Shown in pieces: positions 8,510 to 16,396 of a stretch of 64,000 nt of DNA. Source of the DNA: Porphyrobacter sp. (GTDB lineage Bacteria > Pseudomonadota > Alphaproteobacteria > Sphingomonadales > Sphingomonadaceae). A program made the position numbers and the translations under genes. The stretch lies in NCBI GenBank assembly GCA_027531395.1, contig JAPZRO010000007.1, forward strand, positions 1-64,000, given 5' to 3'. A model generated the notes under the pieces. The model was given only the letters and a program-made list of their open reading frames with translations, had not been told where the DNA came from and searched no databases. Positions within the stretch are counted from its first letter, which is position 1; each line of letters begins with the position of its first letter.

Positions 8510-9163
8510 CTAGCCGATCATGCCTTCCGGCTCCGGCAGCACCGCGCCGAGCACCAGCACCCCGTCACCCAGCTTGTACTGGAGGCCGCCCTCCATTTCC
8601 TCGGCCACCACCGCGATCATGTGGGCAGCGGCGGTGCGGCTGGTGATCTCGCTCTCGTCGAGATCGCCCTGCAATGCGCGGCCGATGGTCTCGTCGAAGG
8701 CGATCCGGTCACCCCGGGCGCGGGCGACGATCTCGACCGCCCCGTCGCGCCGCTCGGCGCCGATGTCGAGCGTGCCGCCGCGCACCAGCGCATCGAGTGC
8801 GATCTGCGCGAGGTTGAGCAGCACCTTGACCGCGGGCTTGGGCAGGCTCGGCTCGGCAATCGCCCAGTTGATCTCGACCCGCTTGGCATCGGCGGCCAGC
8901 GCATTGATCACGCTCTGCGCCTCGTCGATCGGGATCGCCTCACCGAAGCCGCCCGCCGCGCCGAAGGCCAGCCGGAAGAACTTCAGTTTGTCGGTGCTGA
9001 TCCGCGCCGACTGTTCAAGCAGTTCCATGCAGCGCGCGCGCATTTCCGGGTCCTGCTCGTCCGCGAGCAGTTCGAGCCCGTTGGCGAGCGCGCCGACCGG
9101 CGAGAGCATGTCATGGCACAGGCGCGAGCACAGCATCGCGGCGAGATCGGTTTGCGAAATCAT
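8510..9163 (-). CDS. chpT: ChpT-type histidine phosphotransferase
   Basis: 217 residues with the N-terminal dimerisation and histidine phosphotransfer helices typical of alphaproteobacterial ChpT: LCSRLCHDMLSPVGALANGLEL, where His17 is the phosphorylated residue. A degenerate ATPase-like C-terminal domain follows. In Caulobacter ChpT relays phosphate from CckA to CtrA and CpdR, coupling cell-cycle control to ClpXP proteolysis. The family assignment is firm; the partners here are inferred, although clpX and clpP are also encoded in this window. The gene lies between the JAMM/GIY-YIG fusion and the amidase on the same strand, with only 9-11 bases between neighbours, consistent with one operon. 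Confidence 0.92.
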   Translation of the reverse strand: MISQTDLAAMLCSRLCHDMLSPVGALANGLELLADEQDPEMRARCMELLEQSARISTDKLKFFRLAFGAAGGFGEAIPIDEAQSVINALAADAKRVEINWAIAEPSLPKPAVKVLLNLAQIALDALVRGGTLDIGAERRDGAVEIVARARGDRIAFDETIGRALQGDLDESEITSRTAAAHMIAVVAEEMEGGLQYKLGDGVLVLGAVLPEPEGMIG

Positions 9164-9172
9164 GCACCGTTC

Positions 9173-9871
9173 CTAACCATCGCTGATGGTAAAGGAAAGT
9201 GCGGTGAAGCCCTCTTCCCCGTCTCTCCAGAACGCAATGTCGTCGCCTGCGATGATCGCCCAGACGCGCCCGTCGCCCGCAGCCGAGGCGCGGTCGGTGG
9301 CCGAGGGTTGGGCCGGGCCGCGCGGGTGCGAGTGGAAATAGCCCACGATCTGTGCTCCGCCCGCCCGCGCGGCGCGGTGGGCATCGATCAGCGCCTGCGG
9401 GTCGATCTCGAAATGGGTCGCGGGGTTGGGGTGGACATTGGCGGTCCCGCGCACCGCAGTGATGCGCCCGCCCTCCCCTAGCAACAGCCCGCAGGCCTCG
9501 CGCGGGTGCGCGGCGGTAGCGGCTGCGCGCATCTGGGTTAGAGCCTGAGCCGAAACCTCAATCCCCGTTCGCCCTGAGCTTGTCGAAGGGCCGTTCTTCC
9601 CCTTCGCTAAACGCGAAACTGCCTCCCAATCCCCCCGGATCAGCGCCATTTTCTTCGCCCTCGACCAGCCCTTGATCTGGCGCTCGGCGGCAATCGCTTC
9701 GTAACGGCTCGGAAAATCCTGTGACCACACCAGTTCGACGGGCAATTTGTCGCTCGTGAAGCCATTGACCTTGCCCGACCGGTGGAGTGCCACACGCCGC
9801 TCCAGATCATCAGTATGACCTGTATAGAACTTGCCCCCTCGGCAATGCAGCATGTAGGCCCAGAACGCCAT
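9173..9871 (-). CDS. GIY-YIG nuclease domain fused to a JAMM (M67) metallopeptidase domain
   Basis: 232 residues in two domains that are usually separate proteins. Residues 1-92 form a UPF0213-type GIY-YIG module: YMLH, KFYTG (Tyr16), Arg26 and Glu63 of the usual catalytic set. Residues about 105-232 form a JAMM/MPN+ metallopeptidase with Glu125 and a complete zinc motif H-x-H-x7-S-x2-D (His180, His182, Ser190, Asp193). The linker GPSTSSGRTG (residues 94-103) is the translation of a dispersed palindromic repeat (9566-9592), so the fusion looks as if a repeat now joins two formerly separate genes. The single frame is intact. JAMM domains remove ubiquitin-like or C-terminal peptides; the substrate here is unknown. 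Confidence 0.85.
   Translation of the reverse strand: MAFWAYMLHCRGGKFYTGHTDDLERRVALHRSGKVNGFTSDKLPVELVWSQDFPSRYEAIAAERQIKGWSRAKKMALIRGDWEAVSRLAKGKNGPSTSSGRTGIEVSAQALTQMRAAATAAHPREACGLLLGEGGRITAVRGTANVHPNPATHFEIDPQALIDAHRAARAGGAQIVGYFHSHPRGPAQPSATDRASAAGDGRVWAIIAGDDIAFWRDGEEGFTALSFTISDG
9566..9592 (-). repeat. Dispersed palindromic repeat, copy 1 (inside a coding sequence)
   Basis: A 27-bp element with the core CTGAGCTTGTCGAAGGG on the plus strand. It is identical, in inverted orientation, to copy 2 at 9894-9920. Here it is read in frame as the GPSTSSGRT linker of the GIY-YIG/JAMM protein. From memory, the same repeat is abundant between genes in sphingomonads and other proteobacteria. Confidence 0.85.
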
Positions 9872-9893
9872 GCGAAACGGCTAAGTGAAAGAC

Positions 9894-9920
9894 GGCCCTT
9901 CGACAAGCTCAGGGCGAACG
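9894..9920 (+). repeat. Dispersed palindromic repeat, copy 2 (intergenic)
   Basis: Exact inverted copy of the element at 9566-9592. The two copies enclose 301 bp that hold the GIY-YIG coding part and its start. The end of this copy, with the next bases, also supplies the GGAGGT ribosome binding site (9920-9925) of the pseudouridine synthase gene. Confidence 0.85.
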
Positions 9921-9933
9921 GAGGTAGGTTCGG

Positions 9934-10899
9934 GTGGTGACTGGTTCAGAACAGGCCGAATTGCTGGAGGGTTCAGTCATCGCCCCCGCCCGCCTCGACA
10001 AGGCGCTGGCAGAGGCAACCGGACTCTCGCGTGCGCGGGTGCAGGGGTTGATCGAGGAAGGCCGGGTCGATGTCGCGGGCAAGACCGCGACCAGCGCCTC
10101 GATGAAAGTGGCCGAGGGCACCCCGTTTCGCATCATCCTCGCCGCCGCCATGCCCGCCGAGGCGCTCCCTGAGGAGATTCCGCTCATCATCGCCTACGAG
10201 GACCAGCACCTCGTTGTGGTCGACAAGCCCGCCGGCATGGTGGTGCATCCGGCGGTTGGCAACGTCACCGGCACGCTGGTGAATGCGCTGCTGCACCATT
10301 GCCGGGGGAACCTGTCGGGCATCAACGGCGTGGCGCGGCCGGGGATCGTCCACCGTATCGACAAGGACACCTCGGGGCTTCTCGTGGTCGCCAAGTCCGA
10401 TGCCGCGCATGAAGGCCTTGCCGTGCAGTTCGCCGCGCACACCGTCCACCGCCGCTACATCGCGGTCTGTGCCGGGCACCCCTCGCCCGGCGAAGGCACA
10501 ATCGACGCGCGCATCGGGCGTTCGGATGCGGACCGCAAGAAAATGACGGTGCTGCCCAAGAATTCCTCACGCGGGAAAACCGCGGTCACCCATTACAAGG
10601 TGCTCGAGAAGCTGGATGAGGCCTCCGTGATCGAATGCCGGCTGGAAACCGGCCGCACCCACCAGGTGCGCGTTCACTGTGCGTCAATCGGTCATCCACT
10701 ACTGGGAGACCCTGTCTATGGACGCACCCCCAAACCGCTCCGCCCGCTGCTCGAACGACTCGGCTTTGCCCGGCAGGCGCTCCACGCGGCCGAGCTGGGC
10801 TTCGTTCACCCGCTCACGGGCGAAAACATCCGTTTCCGCAGCGAATTGCCCGCCGACATGGCGGAACTCATCGACCAACTGCGCCGTTGTAATCGATGA
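9934..10899 (+). CDS. rluD: 23S rRNA pseudouridine synthase, RluD family
   Basis: 321 residues. An N-terminal S4 RNA-binding domain (about residues 19-70) is followed by the pseudouridine synthase domain, with VVDKPAGMVVHPA and the catalytic HRIDKDTSGLLVVAK motif (Asp143), then the GRTHQVRVH motif. RluD-type enzymes convert specific uridines of helix 69 in 23S rRNA to pseudouridine; RluC is the close alternative, but the S4 spacing and overall match favour RluD. The GTG at 9934 follows GGAGGT at 8 bases; a second GTG three bases on is equally possible. It is divergent from the GIY-YIG/JAMM gene. Confidence 0.92.
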   Translation: MVTGSEQAELLEGSVIAPARLDKALAEATGLSRARVQGLIEEGRVDVAGKTATSASMKVAEGTPFRIILAAAMPAEALPEEIPLIIAYEDQHLVVVDKPAGMVVHPAVGNVTGTLVNALLHHCRGNLSGINGVARPGIVHRIDKDTSGLLVVAKSDAAHEGLAVQFAAHTVHRRYIAVCAGHPSPGEGTIDARIGRSDADRKKMTVLPKNSSRGKTAVTHYKVLEKLDEASVIECRLETGRTHQVRVHCASIGHPLLGDPVYGRTPKPLRPLLERLGFARQALHAAELGFVHPLTGENIRFRSELPADMAELIDQLRRCNR

Positions 10900-11014
10900 A
10901 TCGCGCATACAACTGACAGATTCTCGCGTATACTCGTAACCCGTGGCCCAAGCGCAGCGGATGCCCATCAGGGGTCCTTGCCAAGCGGTCGACGCTAGAA
11001 AGGTTAGGTAACAA

Positions 11015-11920
11015 GTGACCAAGACGAAGTCCCCTTCGGTCCCGGCCCTCAGCGGTGAGCAGAGCCTCAACCGCTATCTGGCCGAGATCCGGAAGTTCCC
11101 GGTGCTCACGGCAGAGCAGGAATACATGCTCGCCAAGCGCTATCAGGAACATGAAGACCCCGATGCCGCCGCCCAGCTGGTGACCAGCCACCTGCGCCTC
11201 GTCGCGAAGATCGCGATGGGTTACCGCGGCTATGGCCTGCCGGTTGCCGATCTCATCTCGGAAGGCAACGTGGGCCTGATGCAGGGCGTCAAGAAGTTCG
11301 AACCCGATCGCGGCTTCCGCCTCGCGACCTACGCGATGTGGTGGATCAAGGCCTCGATCCAGGAATATATCCTGCGTTCGTGGAGCCTCGTGAAGATGGG
11401 CACCACTGCCGCGCAGAAGAAGCTGTTCTTCAACCTGCGCCGGATGAAGAAGAACCTCGACGCCTACGAGGACACCGATCTCCACCCCGACGATGTCGCC
11501 AAGATCGCGACCGATCTGGGCGTGCCGGAGCAGGAAGTCGTCAACATGAACCGCCGGATGATGATGGGCGGCGACGGCTCGCTCAACACGCCGATGCGCG
11601 GGGGCGAGGAAGGCTCGGGCGAATGGCAGGATTGGCTGACGGATGATCGTCCGCTTCAGGACGAAACCGTCGCCGAAGCCGAGGAATCGCAGATGCGCCA
11701 CGAAATGCTCGCCGAGGCGATGGAAAGCCTCAACGAGCGCGAGCGGCACATCCTCGTCGAACGCCGCCTGACCGACAAGCCGCAGACGCTCGAGGAACTG
11801 TCGCAGACCTACGACGTCAGCCGCGAACGCATCCGCCAGATCGAGGTGCGCGCTTTCGAGAAGCTGCAGAAGGCGATGCAGCGGATCGCAGGTGAGCGGC
11901 TGCTGCCGGGCGTCGCGTAA
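11015..11920 (+). CDS. rpoH: RNA polymerase sigma factor RpoH (sigma-32)
   Basis: 301 residues. Region 1.2/2 reads NRYLAEIRKFPVLTAEQE and HLRLVAKIAMGYRGYGLPVADLISEGNVGLM; region 2.4 has FRLATYAMWWIKASIQEYIL; the RpoH box-like stretch is AQKKLFFNLRRMKKN; region 4 ends with VSRERIRQIEVRAFEKLQ. It directs transcription of heat-shock genes, which in this window would plausibly include clpP and clpX. The start is a GTG at 11015 after AAGGTTAGG. It is monocistronic, with a strong terminator at 11961. Some alphaproteobacteria carry two RpoH paralogues; only one is visible here. Confidence 0.96.
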   Translation: MTKTKSPSVPALSGEQSLNRYLAEIRKFPVLTAEQEYMLAKRYQEHEDPDAAAQLVTSHLRLVAKIAMGYRGYGLPVADLISEGNVGLMQGVKKFEPDRGFRLATYAMWWIKASIQEYILRSWSLVKMGTTAAQKKLFFNLRRMKKNLDAYEDTDLHPDDVAKIATDLGVPEQEVVNMNRRMMMGGDGSLNTPMRGGEEGSGEWQDWLTDDRPLQDETVAEAEESQMRHEMLAEAMESLNERERHILVERRLTDKPQTLEELSQTYDVSRERIRQIEVRAFEKLQKAMQRIAGERLLPGVA

Positions 11921-11960
11921 CGCGTCGCCGGGTCGTTGTACGATCATTGCCGGATCATCG

Positions 11961-11994
11961 AAAGGGCGCGGCGGGCAATCGCCGCGCCCTTTTC
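11961..11994 (+). terminator. Intrinsic terminator of rpoH
   Basis: A perfect 13-bp stem (11961-11973 with 11980-11992), six-base loop and trailing T's, 41 bases after the rpoH stop. Confidence 0.9.
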
Positions 11995-12007
11995 GCATTG
12001 CCGCCAA

Positions 12008-12023
12008 TGTTTCACGTGAAACA
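12008..12023. other. parS: parS-type ParB-binding site
   Basis: The 16-bp sequence TGTTTCACGTGAAACA is a perfect palindrome (symmetry extends to 20 bp, 12006-12025) and matches the bacterial consensus TGTTNCACGTGAAACA. ParB loads at such sites to segregate chromosome origins. It lies in the intergenic gap between the rpoH terminator and mtgA, a typical position. No parAB genes of the chromosomal type are in the window; the ParA homologue at 29 kb is a different subtype. Confidence 0.9.
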
Positions 12024-12101
12024 TTTCGGGAACATCGAGTGCGAAACGGCGCTGCTATCGCCACGCTTCCCCACCGCCCGCCCCTGCGCTAAGCGGGGCT
12101 G

Positions 12102-12785
12102 ATGATGCTCACCATCGCCCGCTACGCCGCCAAGGCCGTCCTGTGGTTCATCGGCCTGACGCTGCTGCTGGTGATCGCCTTCAAGTGGCTCCCCGTCCCT
12201 GTCACCGCGACCATGCTGATGGACGAGAACGGCATCACCAAGGACTGGGAGAGCCTCGACAATATCGACCGCAATCTCGTTGATGCCGTGATCGCGGCGG
12301 AGGATTCGCGCTTCTGCGAGCATTTCGGTTTCGACACCGAAGCGATCGAGCAGGCGATGCGGGAGAACATGGAAGCCACCGAGAACGGCGGGCGCATCCG
12401 CGGCGGCTCCACCATCAGCCAGCAGACCGCCAAGAACGTGTTCCTGTGGCAGGGCGGCGGGTTCTTCCGCAAGGGGCTGGAGGCGTGGTTCACCTTCTGG
12501 ATCGAGGCCGTCTGGGGCAAGCGGCGGATCATGGAAGTCTATCTCAACGTCGCCGAAACCGGGATCGGCACCTATGGCGCCGAGGCCGGGGCGCAGCGCT
12601 ATTTCGGCAAGTCCGCCGCGCGCCTTTCCGCTGACGAGGCAAGCCGCATGGCCGCCGCCCTCCCCAGCCCCAAGAAGCGCGCGGTGAAGGGCCCCGGCGG
12701 GTGGCTCGCGCGCCACGGCAACCGCATCGAACGGCGGATCGGCATCGTCAGGCGTGACGGGCTCGATGCTTGCGTCTACAACTGA
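12102..12785 (+). CDS. mtgA: Monofunctional biosynthetic peptidoglycan transglycosylase
   Basis: 227 residues with one N-terminal membrane anchor (about residues 10-30) and a GT51 glycosyltransferase domain: AAEDSRFCEHFGFD with the catalytic Glu, RGGSTISQQTAKNVFLW, and KRRIMEVYLNVAETG. It polymerises lipid II into glycan strands at the periplasmic face of the inner membrane and lacks a transpeptidase domain. The length is normal for MtgA. It is followed four bases later by the CDF transporter, so the two are probably co-transcribed. Confidence 0.95.
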   Translation: MMLTIARYAAKAVLWFIGLTLLLVIAFKWLPVPVTATMLMDENGITKDWESLDNIDRNLVDAVIAAEDSRFCEHFGFDTEAIEQAMRENMEATENGGRIRGGSTISQQTAKNVFLWQGGGFFRKGLEAWFTFWIEAVWGKRRIMEVYLNVAETGIGTYGAEAGAQRYFGKSAARLSADEASRMAAALPSPKKRAVKGPGGWLARHGNRIERRIGIVRRDGLDACVYN

Positions 12786-12789
12786 CGCA

Positions 12790-13737
12790 ATGGCTCACGC
12801 GCACGCCCATCACCACCATCACGGCCATGACCATGGCGGGCACGCGCATGGTCACCACCATCACGCGCCCGCCGATTTCGGTCGCGCCTTTGCGATCGGG
12901 ATAGCGCTCAACACCGGTTTCGTCGTGGTCGAGGCGGTGGCCGGGTTCCTCTACGGCTCGATGGCGCTGGTCGCCGATGCGGGGCACAATCTGTCCGACG
13001 TGCTGGCGCTGGCGCTGGCATGGATCGCCGCGATTGCCGCGCGCCGCCCGCCGTCCGGGCGCTTCACCTATGGCTACAAGTCCTCGACCATCCTCGCCGC
13101 GCTCGCCAATGCGCTGCTGCTGGCGATCGCGATCGGGGCGATCCTGTTCGAGACCTTCCACCGCCTCACCGAGCCGCAACAGCCGCAGGGCATGGCGATG
13201 ATGGTGGTCGCCGGGATCGGGATCGCGATCAACACGTTGACAGCCATGCTGTTCGTGCGCGGTCAGGAGGATCTCAACATCCGCGGAGCCTATCTCCACA
13301 TGGCTGCCGATGCGGCGGTCTCGCTCGGCGTGGTGCTGGCGGGCGCGGCGATCCTGCTGACCGGCCTCGTCTGGATCGACGCTGCGGTGAGCCTCGCGAT
13401 CGTCGCGGTGATCGGCTGGGGCACCTGGGGCCTCGCACGCGATAGCGTGGCGATGAGCCTGCTGGCGGCGCCTGCCAATATCGACCTTGGCGAAGTGCGC
13501 CGCCATCTCGCCGGGTTCGAGGGCGTGGCGGCGGTCCACGATCTCCATGTCTGGCCTATGTCGACCACCGAGACCGCGCTCACCGCGCATCTGGTGATGC
13601 CGCAGCGCCCCGCCTCCGACGCCTTCCTCCACGATGTCGCCGCGAGCTTGCGCACCCGCTTCGGGGTGAACCACGCGACCATCCAGATCGAGAGCGGCGA
13701 GACCGCTTGCGCGCCGTCCTGCGGGGCGCATTGCTGA
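12790..13737 (+). CDS. Cation diffusion facilitator (Zn/Co/Cd efflux)
   Basis: 315 residues. A His-rich N-terminus (alternating His/Gly/Asp over residues 2-23) precedes six transmembrane segments with the metal-binding VADAGHNLSDVLALALAW motif in TM2, an HMAADAAVSLGVVLAG motif in TM5 and a cytoplasmic C-terminal dimerisation domain. Members (ZitB/CzcD) export divalent metals, usually zinc, in exchange for protons. The ATG at 12790 was chosen over an upstream start at 12754 that would overlap mtgA by 32 bases. The stop overlaps the ATG of the sigma factor (TGATG), indicating translational coupling. Confidence 0.92.
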   Translation: MAHAHAHHHHHGHDHGGHAHGHHHHAPADFGRAFAIGIALNTGFVVVEAVAGFLYGSMALVADAGHNLSDVLALALAWIAAIAARRPPSGRFTYGYKSSTILAALANALLLAIAIGAILFETFHRLTEPQQPQGMAMMVVAGIGIAINTLTAMLFVRGQEDLNIRGAYLHMAADAAVSLGVVLAGAAILLTGLVWIDAAVSLAIVAVIGWGTWGLARDSVAMSLLAAPANIDLGEVRRHLAGFEGVAAVHDLHVWPMSTTETALTAHLVMPQRPASDAFLHDVAASLRTRFGVNHATIQIESGETACAPSCGAHC

Positions 13738-14324
13738 TGGCCGCCCGCCCTCGCCCCACCACTGACGAAGCGCGCGAAGCGCTGCGCGACGCTATGGTGC
13801 GCCTTGCTGCGGGCGACCAATCCGCGCTCGAAGAGATCTATCGCATGACGCGGGTGAAGCTGTTCGGCATCTGCCTGCGTATCTTGGGCGACAGAAAGGA
13901 AGCCGAGGACGCCTTGCAGGACGTCTATGTCAATCTCTGGCAGCGGGCCGACCGCTACGATCCCGCGCGGGCGAGCCCGATTTCGTGGCTGGCGACGTTC
14001 GCCCGCAACCGCGCGATCGACCGGTTGCGCACCGGCAAGGTGCGCGGCGGCGCGGTCGGGATCGAGGAAGCCGCGCCGCTCCCCGACGAAAGCCCGCTGG
14101 CTGATGCACTGCTCGTCGATGCCGAACAGGCCGCGCAGATCCACAAGTGCATCGCCGGGCTCGACGAGCGCACGCAGACCCACATCCGCGCCGCGTTCTT
14201 CGATGGTAAGACCTATGCCCAGCTGGCCGAACAGGCCGACGTGCCGCTCGGCACGATGAAGAGCTGGATCCGCCGGGGGCTGCAACGCCTGCGCGCCTGT
14301 CTCGAAGCGAGTGAAGCGGTATGA
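13737..14324 (+). CDS. ECF-family RNA polymerase sigma factor (SigK-like)
   Basis: 195 residues with the two ECF regions: sigma-2 (LGDRKEAEDALQDVYVNLWQRADRYDP) and sigma-4 (YAQLAEQADVPLGTMKSWIRRGLQRLR), separated by an acidic linker. It starts at the ATG that overlaps the CDF stop, and its own stop overlaps the ATG of the anti-sigma gene (ATGA at 14321-14324). That pairing with an RskA-like partner supports a SigK-type, extracytoplasmic-function role. The signal it responds to is not evident. Confidence 0.93.
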   Translation: MAARPRPTTDEAREALRDAMVRLAAGDQSALEEIYRMTRVKLFGICLRILGDRKEAEDALQDVYVNLWQRADRYDPARASPISWLATFARNRAIDRLRTGKVRGGAVGIEEAAPLPDESPLADALLVDAEQAAQIHKCIAGLDERTQTHIRAAFFDGKTYAQLAEQADVPLGTMKSWIRRGLQRLRACLEASEAV

Positions 14325-15103
14325 GCGGCCCCGAAGACACCGCGCCCGAGCCCATGCGCGACGATCCCATGATCGCCGCCGAATGGGCGCTGGGCCTGCT
14401 CGAGGGCGAGGAACTGCTCGCCGCGCGCGGCAAATACGCGACCGATCCCGCCTTCGCCTGGCGCAAGGAATGGTGGGACAACTGGTTTGCCCCTTGGACC
14501 GACGACATGGCGGGCGCGGCCGAGCCGGGCGAGCACGTGTGGCAGGGCATCGCCGCAAGGGTCGGTGCCGGCGACGCGCCGCCTGCCGAGCCGGCAGCAC
14601 CGCTTGGCGAGGTGATCGAACTCAAGGCACGGCTGCGGCGCTGGCAATGGGCAGCGGGGATCACCTCGGCGGCTGCGGCGGTGGCGCTGGCGGTGCTGGC
14701 CTTTGCTCCCGGCAATTCTCCGGTTTCCGCTCCGGGCGAAGTCCCTGCACAGATCGCCGCTGCCGACCCGCTGATGGCGACGGTTCCCATCGGTGACACC
14801 GGCCTCCGGCTCGACGTGACCTATATCCCCGAGAGCGAGAAGATGCTGGTCGCCGCGATCGGCCTTACCCCTGACGGGGTGCATGATCACGAGTTGTGGC
14901 TGGTGCCCGACGATGGCGGCGCGGCGAAGTCGCTTGGCGTGGTCGTGCCGGGCGAGGTGCGCAGCATGACGCTGCCGCAGGACATCACCGCTGCGCTCCA
15001 TGACGGTTCGCAGCTGGTGCTCACCCGCGAACCGATCGGCGGAAAGCCCGAAGGCGTGGACGCCGGCCCGGTCGTGGCCAAGGGCGCCTTTACCGCCGTT
15101 TGA
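14321..15103 (+). CDS. Anti-sigma-K factor, RskA family
   Basis: 260 residues. The N-terminal cytoplasmic part (residues 1-110) carries the anti-sigma helix AAEWALGLLEGEELLAAR. One transmembrane segment follows (about residues 112-130, GITSAAAAVALAVLAFA). The periplasmic RskA domain contains DVTYIPESEKMLVAAIGL, HDHELWLVPD and a final region ending in AKGAFTAV. It holds the co-encoded ECF sigma factor inactive at the membrane until released. The family is clear; the stimulus is unknown. The secreted fasciclin protein downstream may belong to the same regulon. Confidence 0.92.
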   Translation: MSGPEDTAPEPMRDDPMIAAEWALGLLEGEELLAARGKYATDPAFAWRKEWWDNWFAPWTDDMAGAAEPGEHVWQGIAARVGAGDAPPAEPAAPLGEVIELKARLRRWQWAAGITSAAAAVALAVLAFAPGNSPVSAPGEVPAQIAAADPLMATVPIGDTGLRLDVTYIPESEKMLVAAIGLTPDGVHDHELWLVPDDGGAAKSLGVVVPGEVRSMTLPQDITAALHDGSQLVLTREPIGGKPEGVDAGPVVAKGAFTAV

Positions 15104-15258
15104 GCGGGGCGCCTGACGCGCCCTCGCTTCACCCCGTGTAAACGGCAATTCATCCGCATTAGCAAAAATTGTGCATCCGGGCCTCGGGTGGCTGCGTAAC
15201 TCCTTGTGCAAGTGGGAGGGCTTGCAGACGTGACGTTCCCCCAAGAGGAGATACCCCT

Positions 15259-15813
15259 GTGACCCCCAAGACCACCTTCACCGCGATCATCGCCGCCGCG
15301 CTGGCCGCCACCACCGGCCTCGTCGCCGCCCCGGCGCTGGCTGACCACCACATGGAAAAGAAGGCCGCCGCCAACATCGTGCAGACCGCGATGAGCACCG
15401 GCGTGCACAACACCCTCGTCGCCGCGGTGAAGGCCGCAGGCCTCGTCGAAACCCTGTCGAGCCCCGGCCCCTTCACCATCTTCGCGCCGACCGACACCGC
15501 TTTCGCCAAGCTCCCCGAAGGCACCGTGTCGACCCTCGTGAAGCCCGAGAACAAGGGCACGCTAACCACCATCCTCACCTACCACGCGGTGGCGGGCAAG
15601 GTGACCAGCGCCGATCTCGTCGCGCTGATCAAGAAGCACAATGGCACCGCGACGCTGACGACTGTCGCCGGCCAGAAGCTGACCGCGCGGCTTTCGGGCG
15701 ACAAGATCGTGATCACCGATGCCAAGGGCCGCGCCACTGCCGTGACGCAGGCCGACGTGACGACCTCGAACGGCGTGATCCACGTGACCGACGGCGTGTT
15801 CCTGCCCGCCTGA
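15259..15813 (+). CDS. Secreted fasciclin (FAS1) domain protein
   Basis: 184 residues: a Sec signal peptide (residues 1-29, ending PALA) and one FAS1 domain with the H1 motif NIVQTAMSTGVHNTLVAAVKAAGLVETL, FTIFAPTDTAFAKLP, and the H2 region YHAVAGKVTSADL, ending DGVIHVTDGVFLPA-like. FAS1 domains are extracellular adhesion modules. The GTG at 15259 is preferred because the signal peptide begins there and AAGAGGAG lies 9 bases upstream. It follows the sigma/anti-sigma pair by 155 bases, a common arrangement in this group, and may be a regulon member. Confidence 0.92.
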   Translation: MTPKTTFTAIIAAALAATTGLVAAPALADHHMEKKAAANIVQTAMSTGVHNTLVAAVKAAGLVETLSSPGPFTIFAPTDTAFAKLPEGTVSTLVKPENKGTLTTILTYHAVAGKVTSADLVALIKKHNGTATLTTVAGQKLTARLSGDKIVITDAKGRATAVTQADVTTSNGVIHVTDGVFLPA

Positions 15814-15886
15814 TCTGACGCCTCAACGGCTAGCGCTGCCCCTTATTCCCCATCCCCTCCACCCCGAGGGGCGGCGCTGCTCCCGA

Positions 15887-15927
15887 CCCCGTCCGGCCTC
15901 TCCTCCAAGGGCCGGGCGGGGTTTTTT
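15887..15927 (+). terminator. Intrinsic terminator of the fasciclin gene
   Basis: A 12-bp stem (15887-15898 with 15910-15921, one G-U pair), an 11-base loop and six T's at 15922-15927. Confidence 0.88.
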
Positions 15928-15941
15928 GTGCGGGGCAAAGG

Positions 15942-16271
15942 TCAGTTCGCGGGCAGCCAGCGCAGCATCTTGGCGCGCAACAGGCGCACAAGCGCGGGGT
16001 CCATGAAGGCGAATTCGTCGGGAATATCGAGCACGACCACGCGCTTGTCCTTCAGCGCCGCCTTGTGCTTCTTCTGGAGCTTGTTGCGGTGCTGACGCTC
16101 CATCACGAAGATGAAGTCGGCCCATTCGACCAGCTCGTCAGTCAGCGGGTTTTCGGCATCGTTGTTGGTGCCGGCCGAGGCCGTCGCAATGCCGGGCACA
16201 TCGGCAAAGATGTGCTCGGCCGTAGGGCTGCGCAGCTTGTTCTGGCTACAGACGAACAGGTAGTGCCGCAT
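15942..16271 (-). CDS. Low-molecular-weight protein tyrosine phosphatase-like protein
   Basis: 109 residues. It starts with [13 protein letters not shown], which has the C-x5-R phosphate-binding loop of LMW-PTPs (Cys8, Arg14) followed by Ser-Pro-Thr, and carries a later [10 protein letters not shown] stretch that could supply the general acid. It is shorter than classical LMW-PTPs (about 150 residues) and matches the small COG4551 type. The function is inferred as a protein or small-molecule phosphatase. It is a single gene between the fasciclin terminator and clpX. Confidence 0.85.
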   Translation of the reverse strand: MRHYLFVCSQNKLRSPTAEHIFADVPGIATASAGTNNDAENPLTDELVEWADFIFVMERQHRNKLQKKHKAALKDKRVVVLDIPDEFAFMDPALVRLLRAKMLRWLPAN

Positions 16272-16396
16272 CGCCGATTACGACCGATAAGGAGGGTCGG
16301 TCGCACACCGACCGCAAGGCCGAACGGCCGCCCGAGCCTATGCGAGGAAAGCCTAGCGCGCGGACGCGCGCGCCCGGCGCTTGAGGGCGTAACAAA

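Noticed and set aside
10929..10934. TATACT as a sigma-70 -10 element before rpoH
   Set aside because: Good -10 hexamer but no convincing -35 at 16-18 bp; too weak to annotate without start-site mapping.
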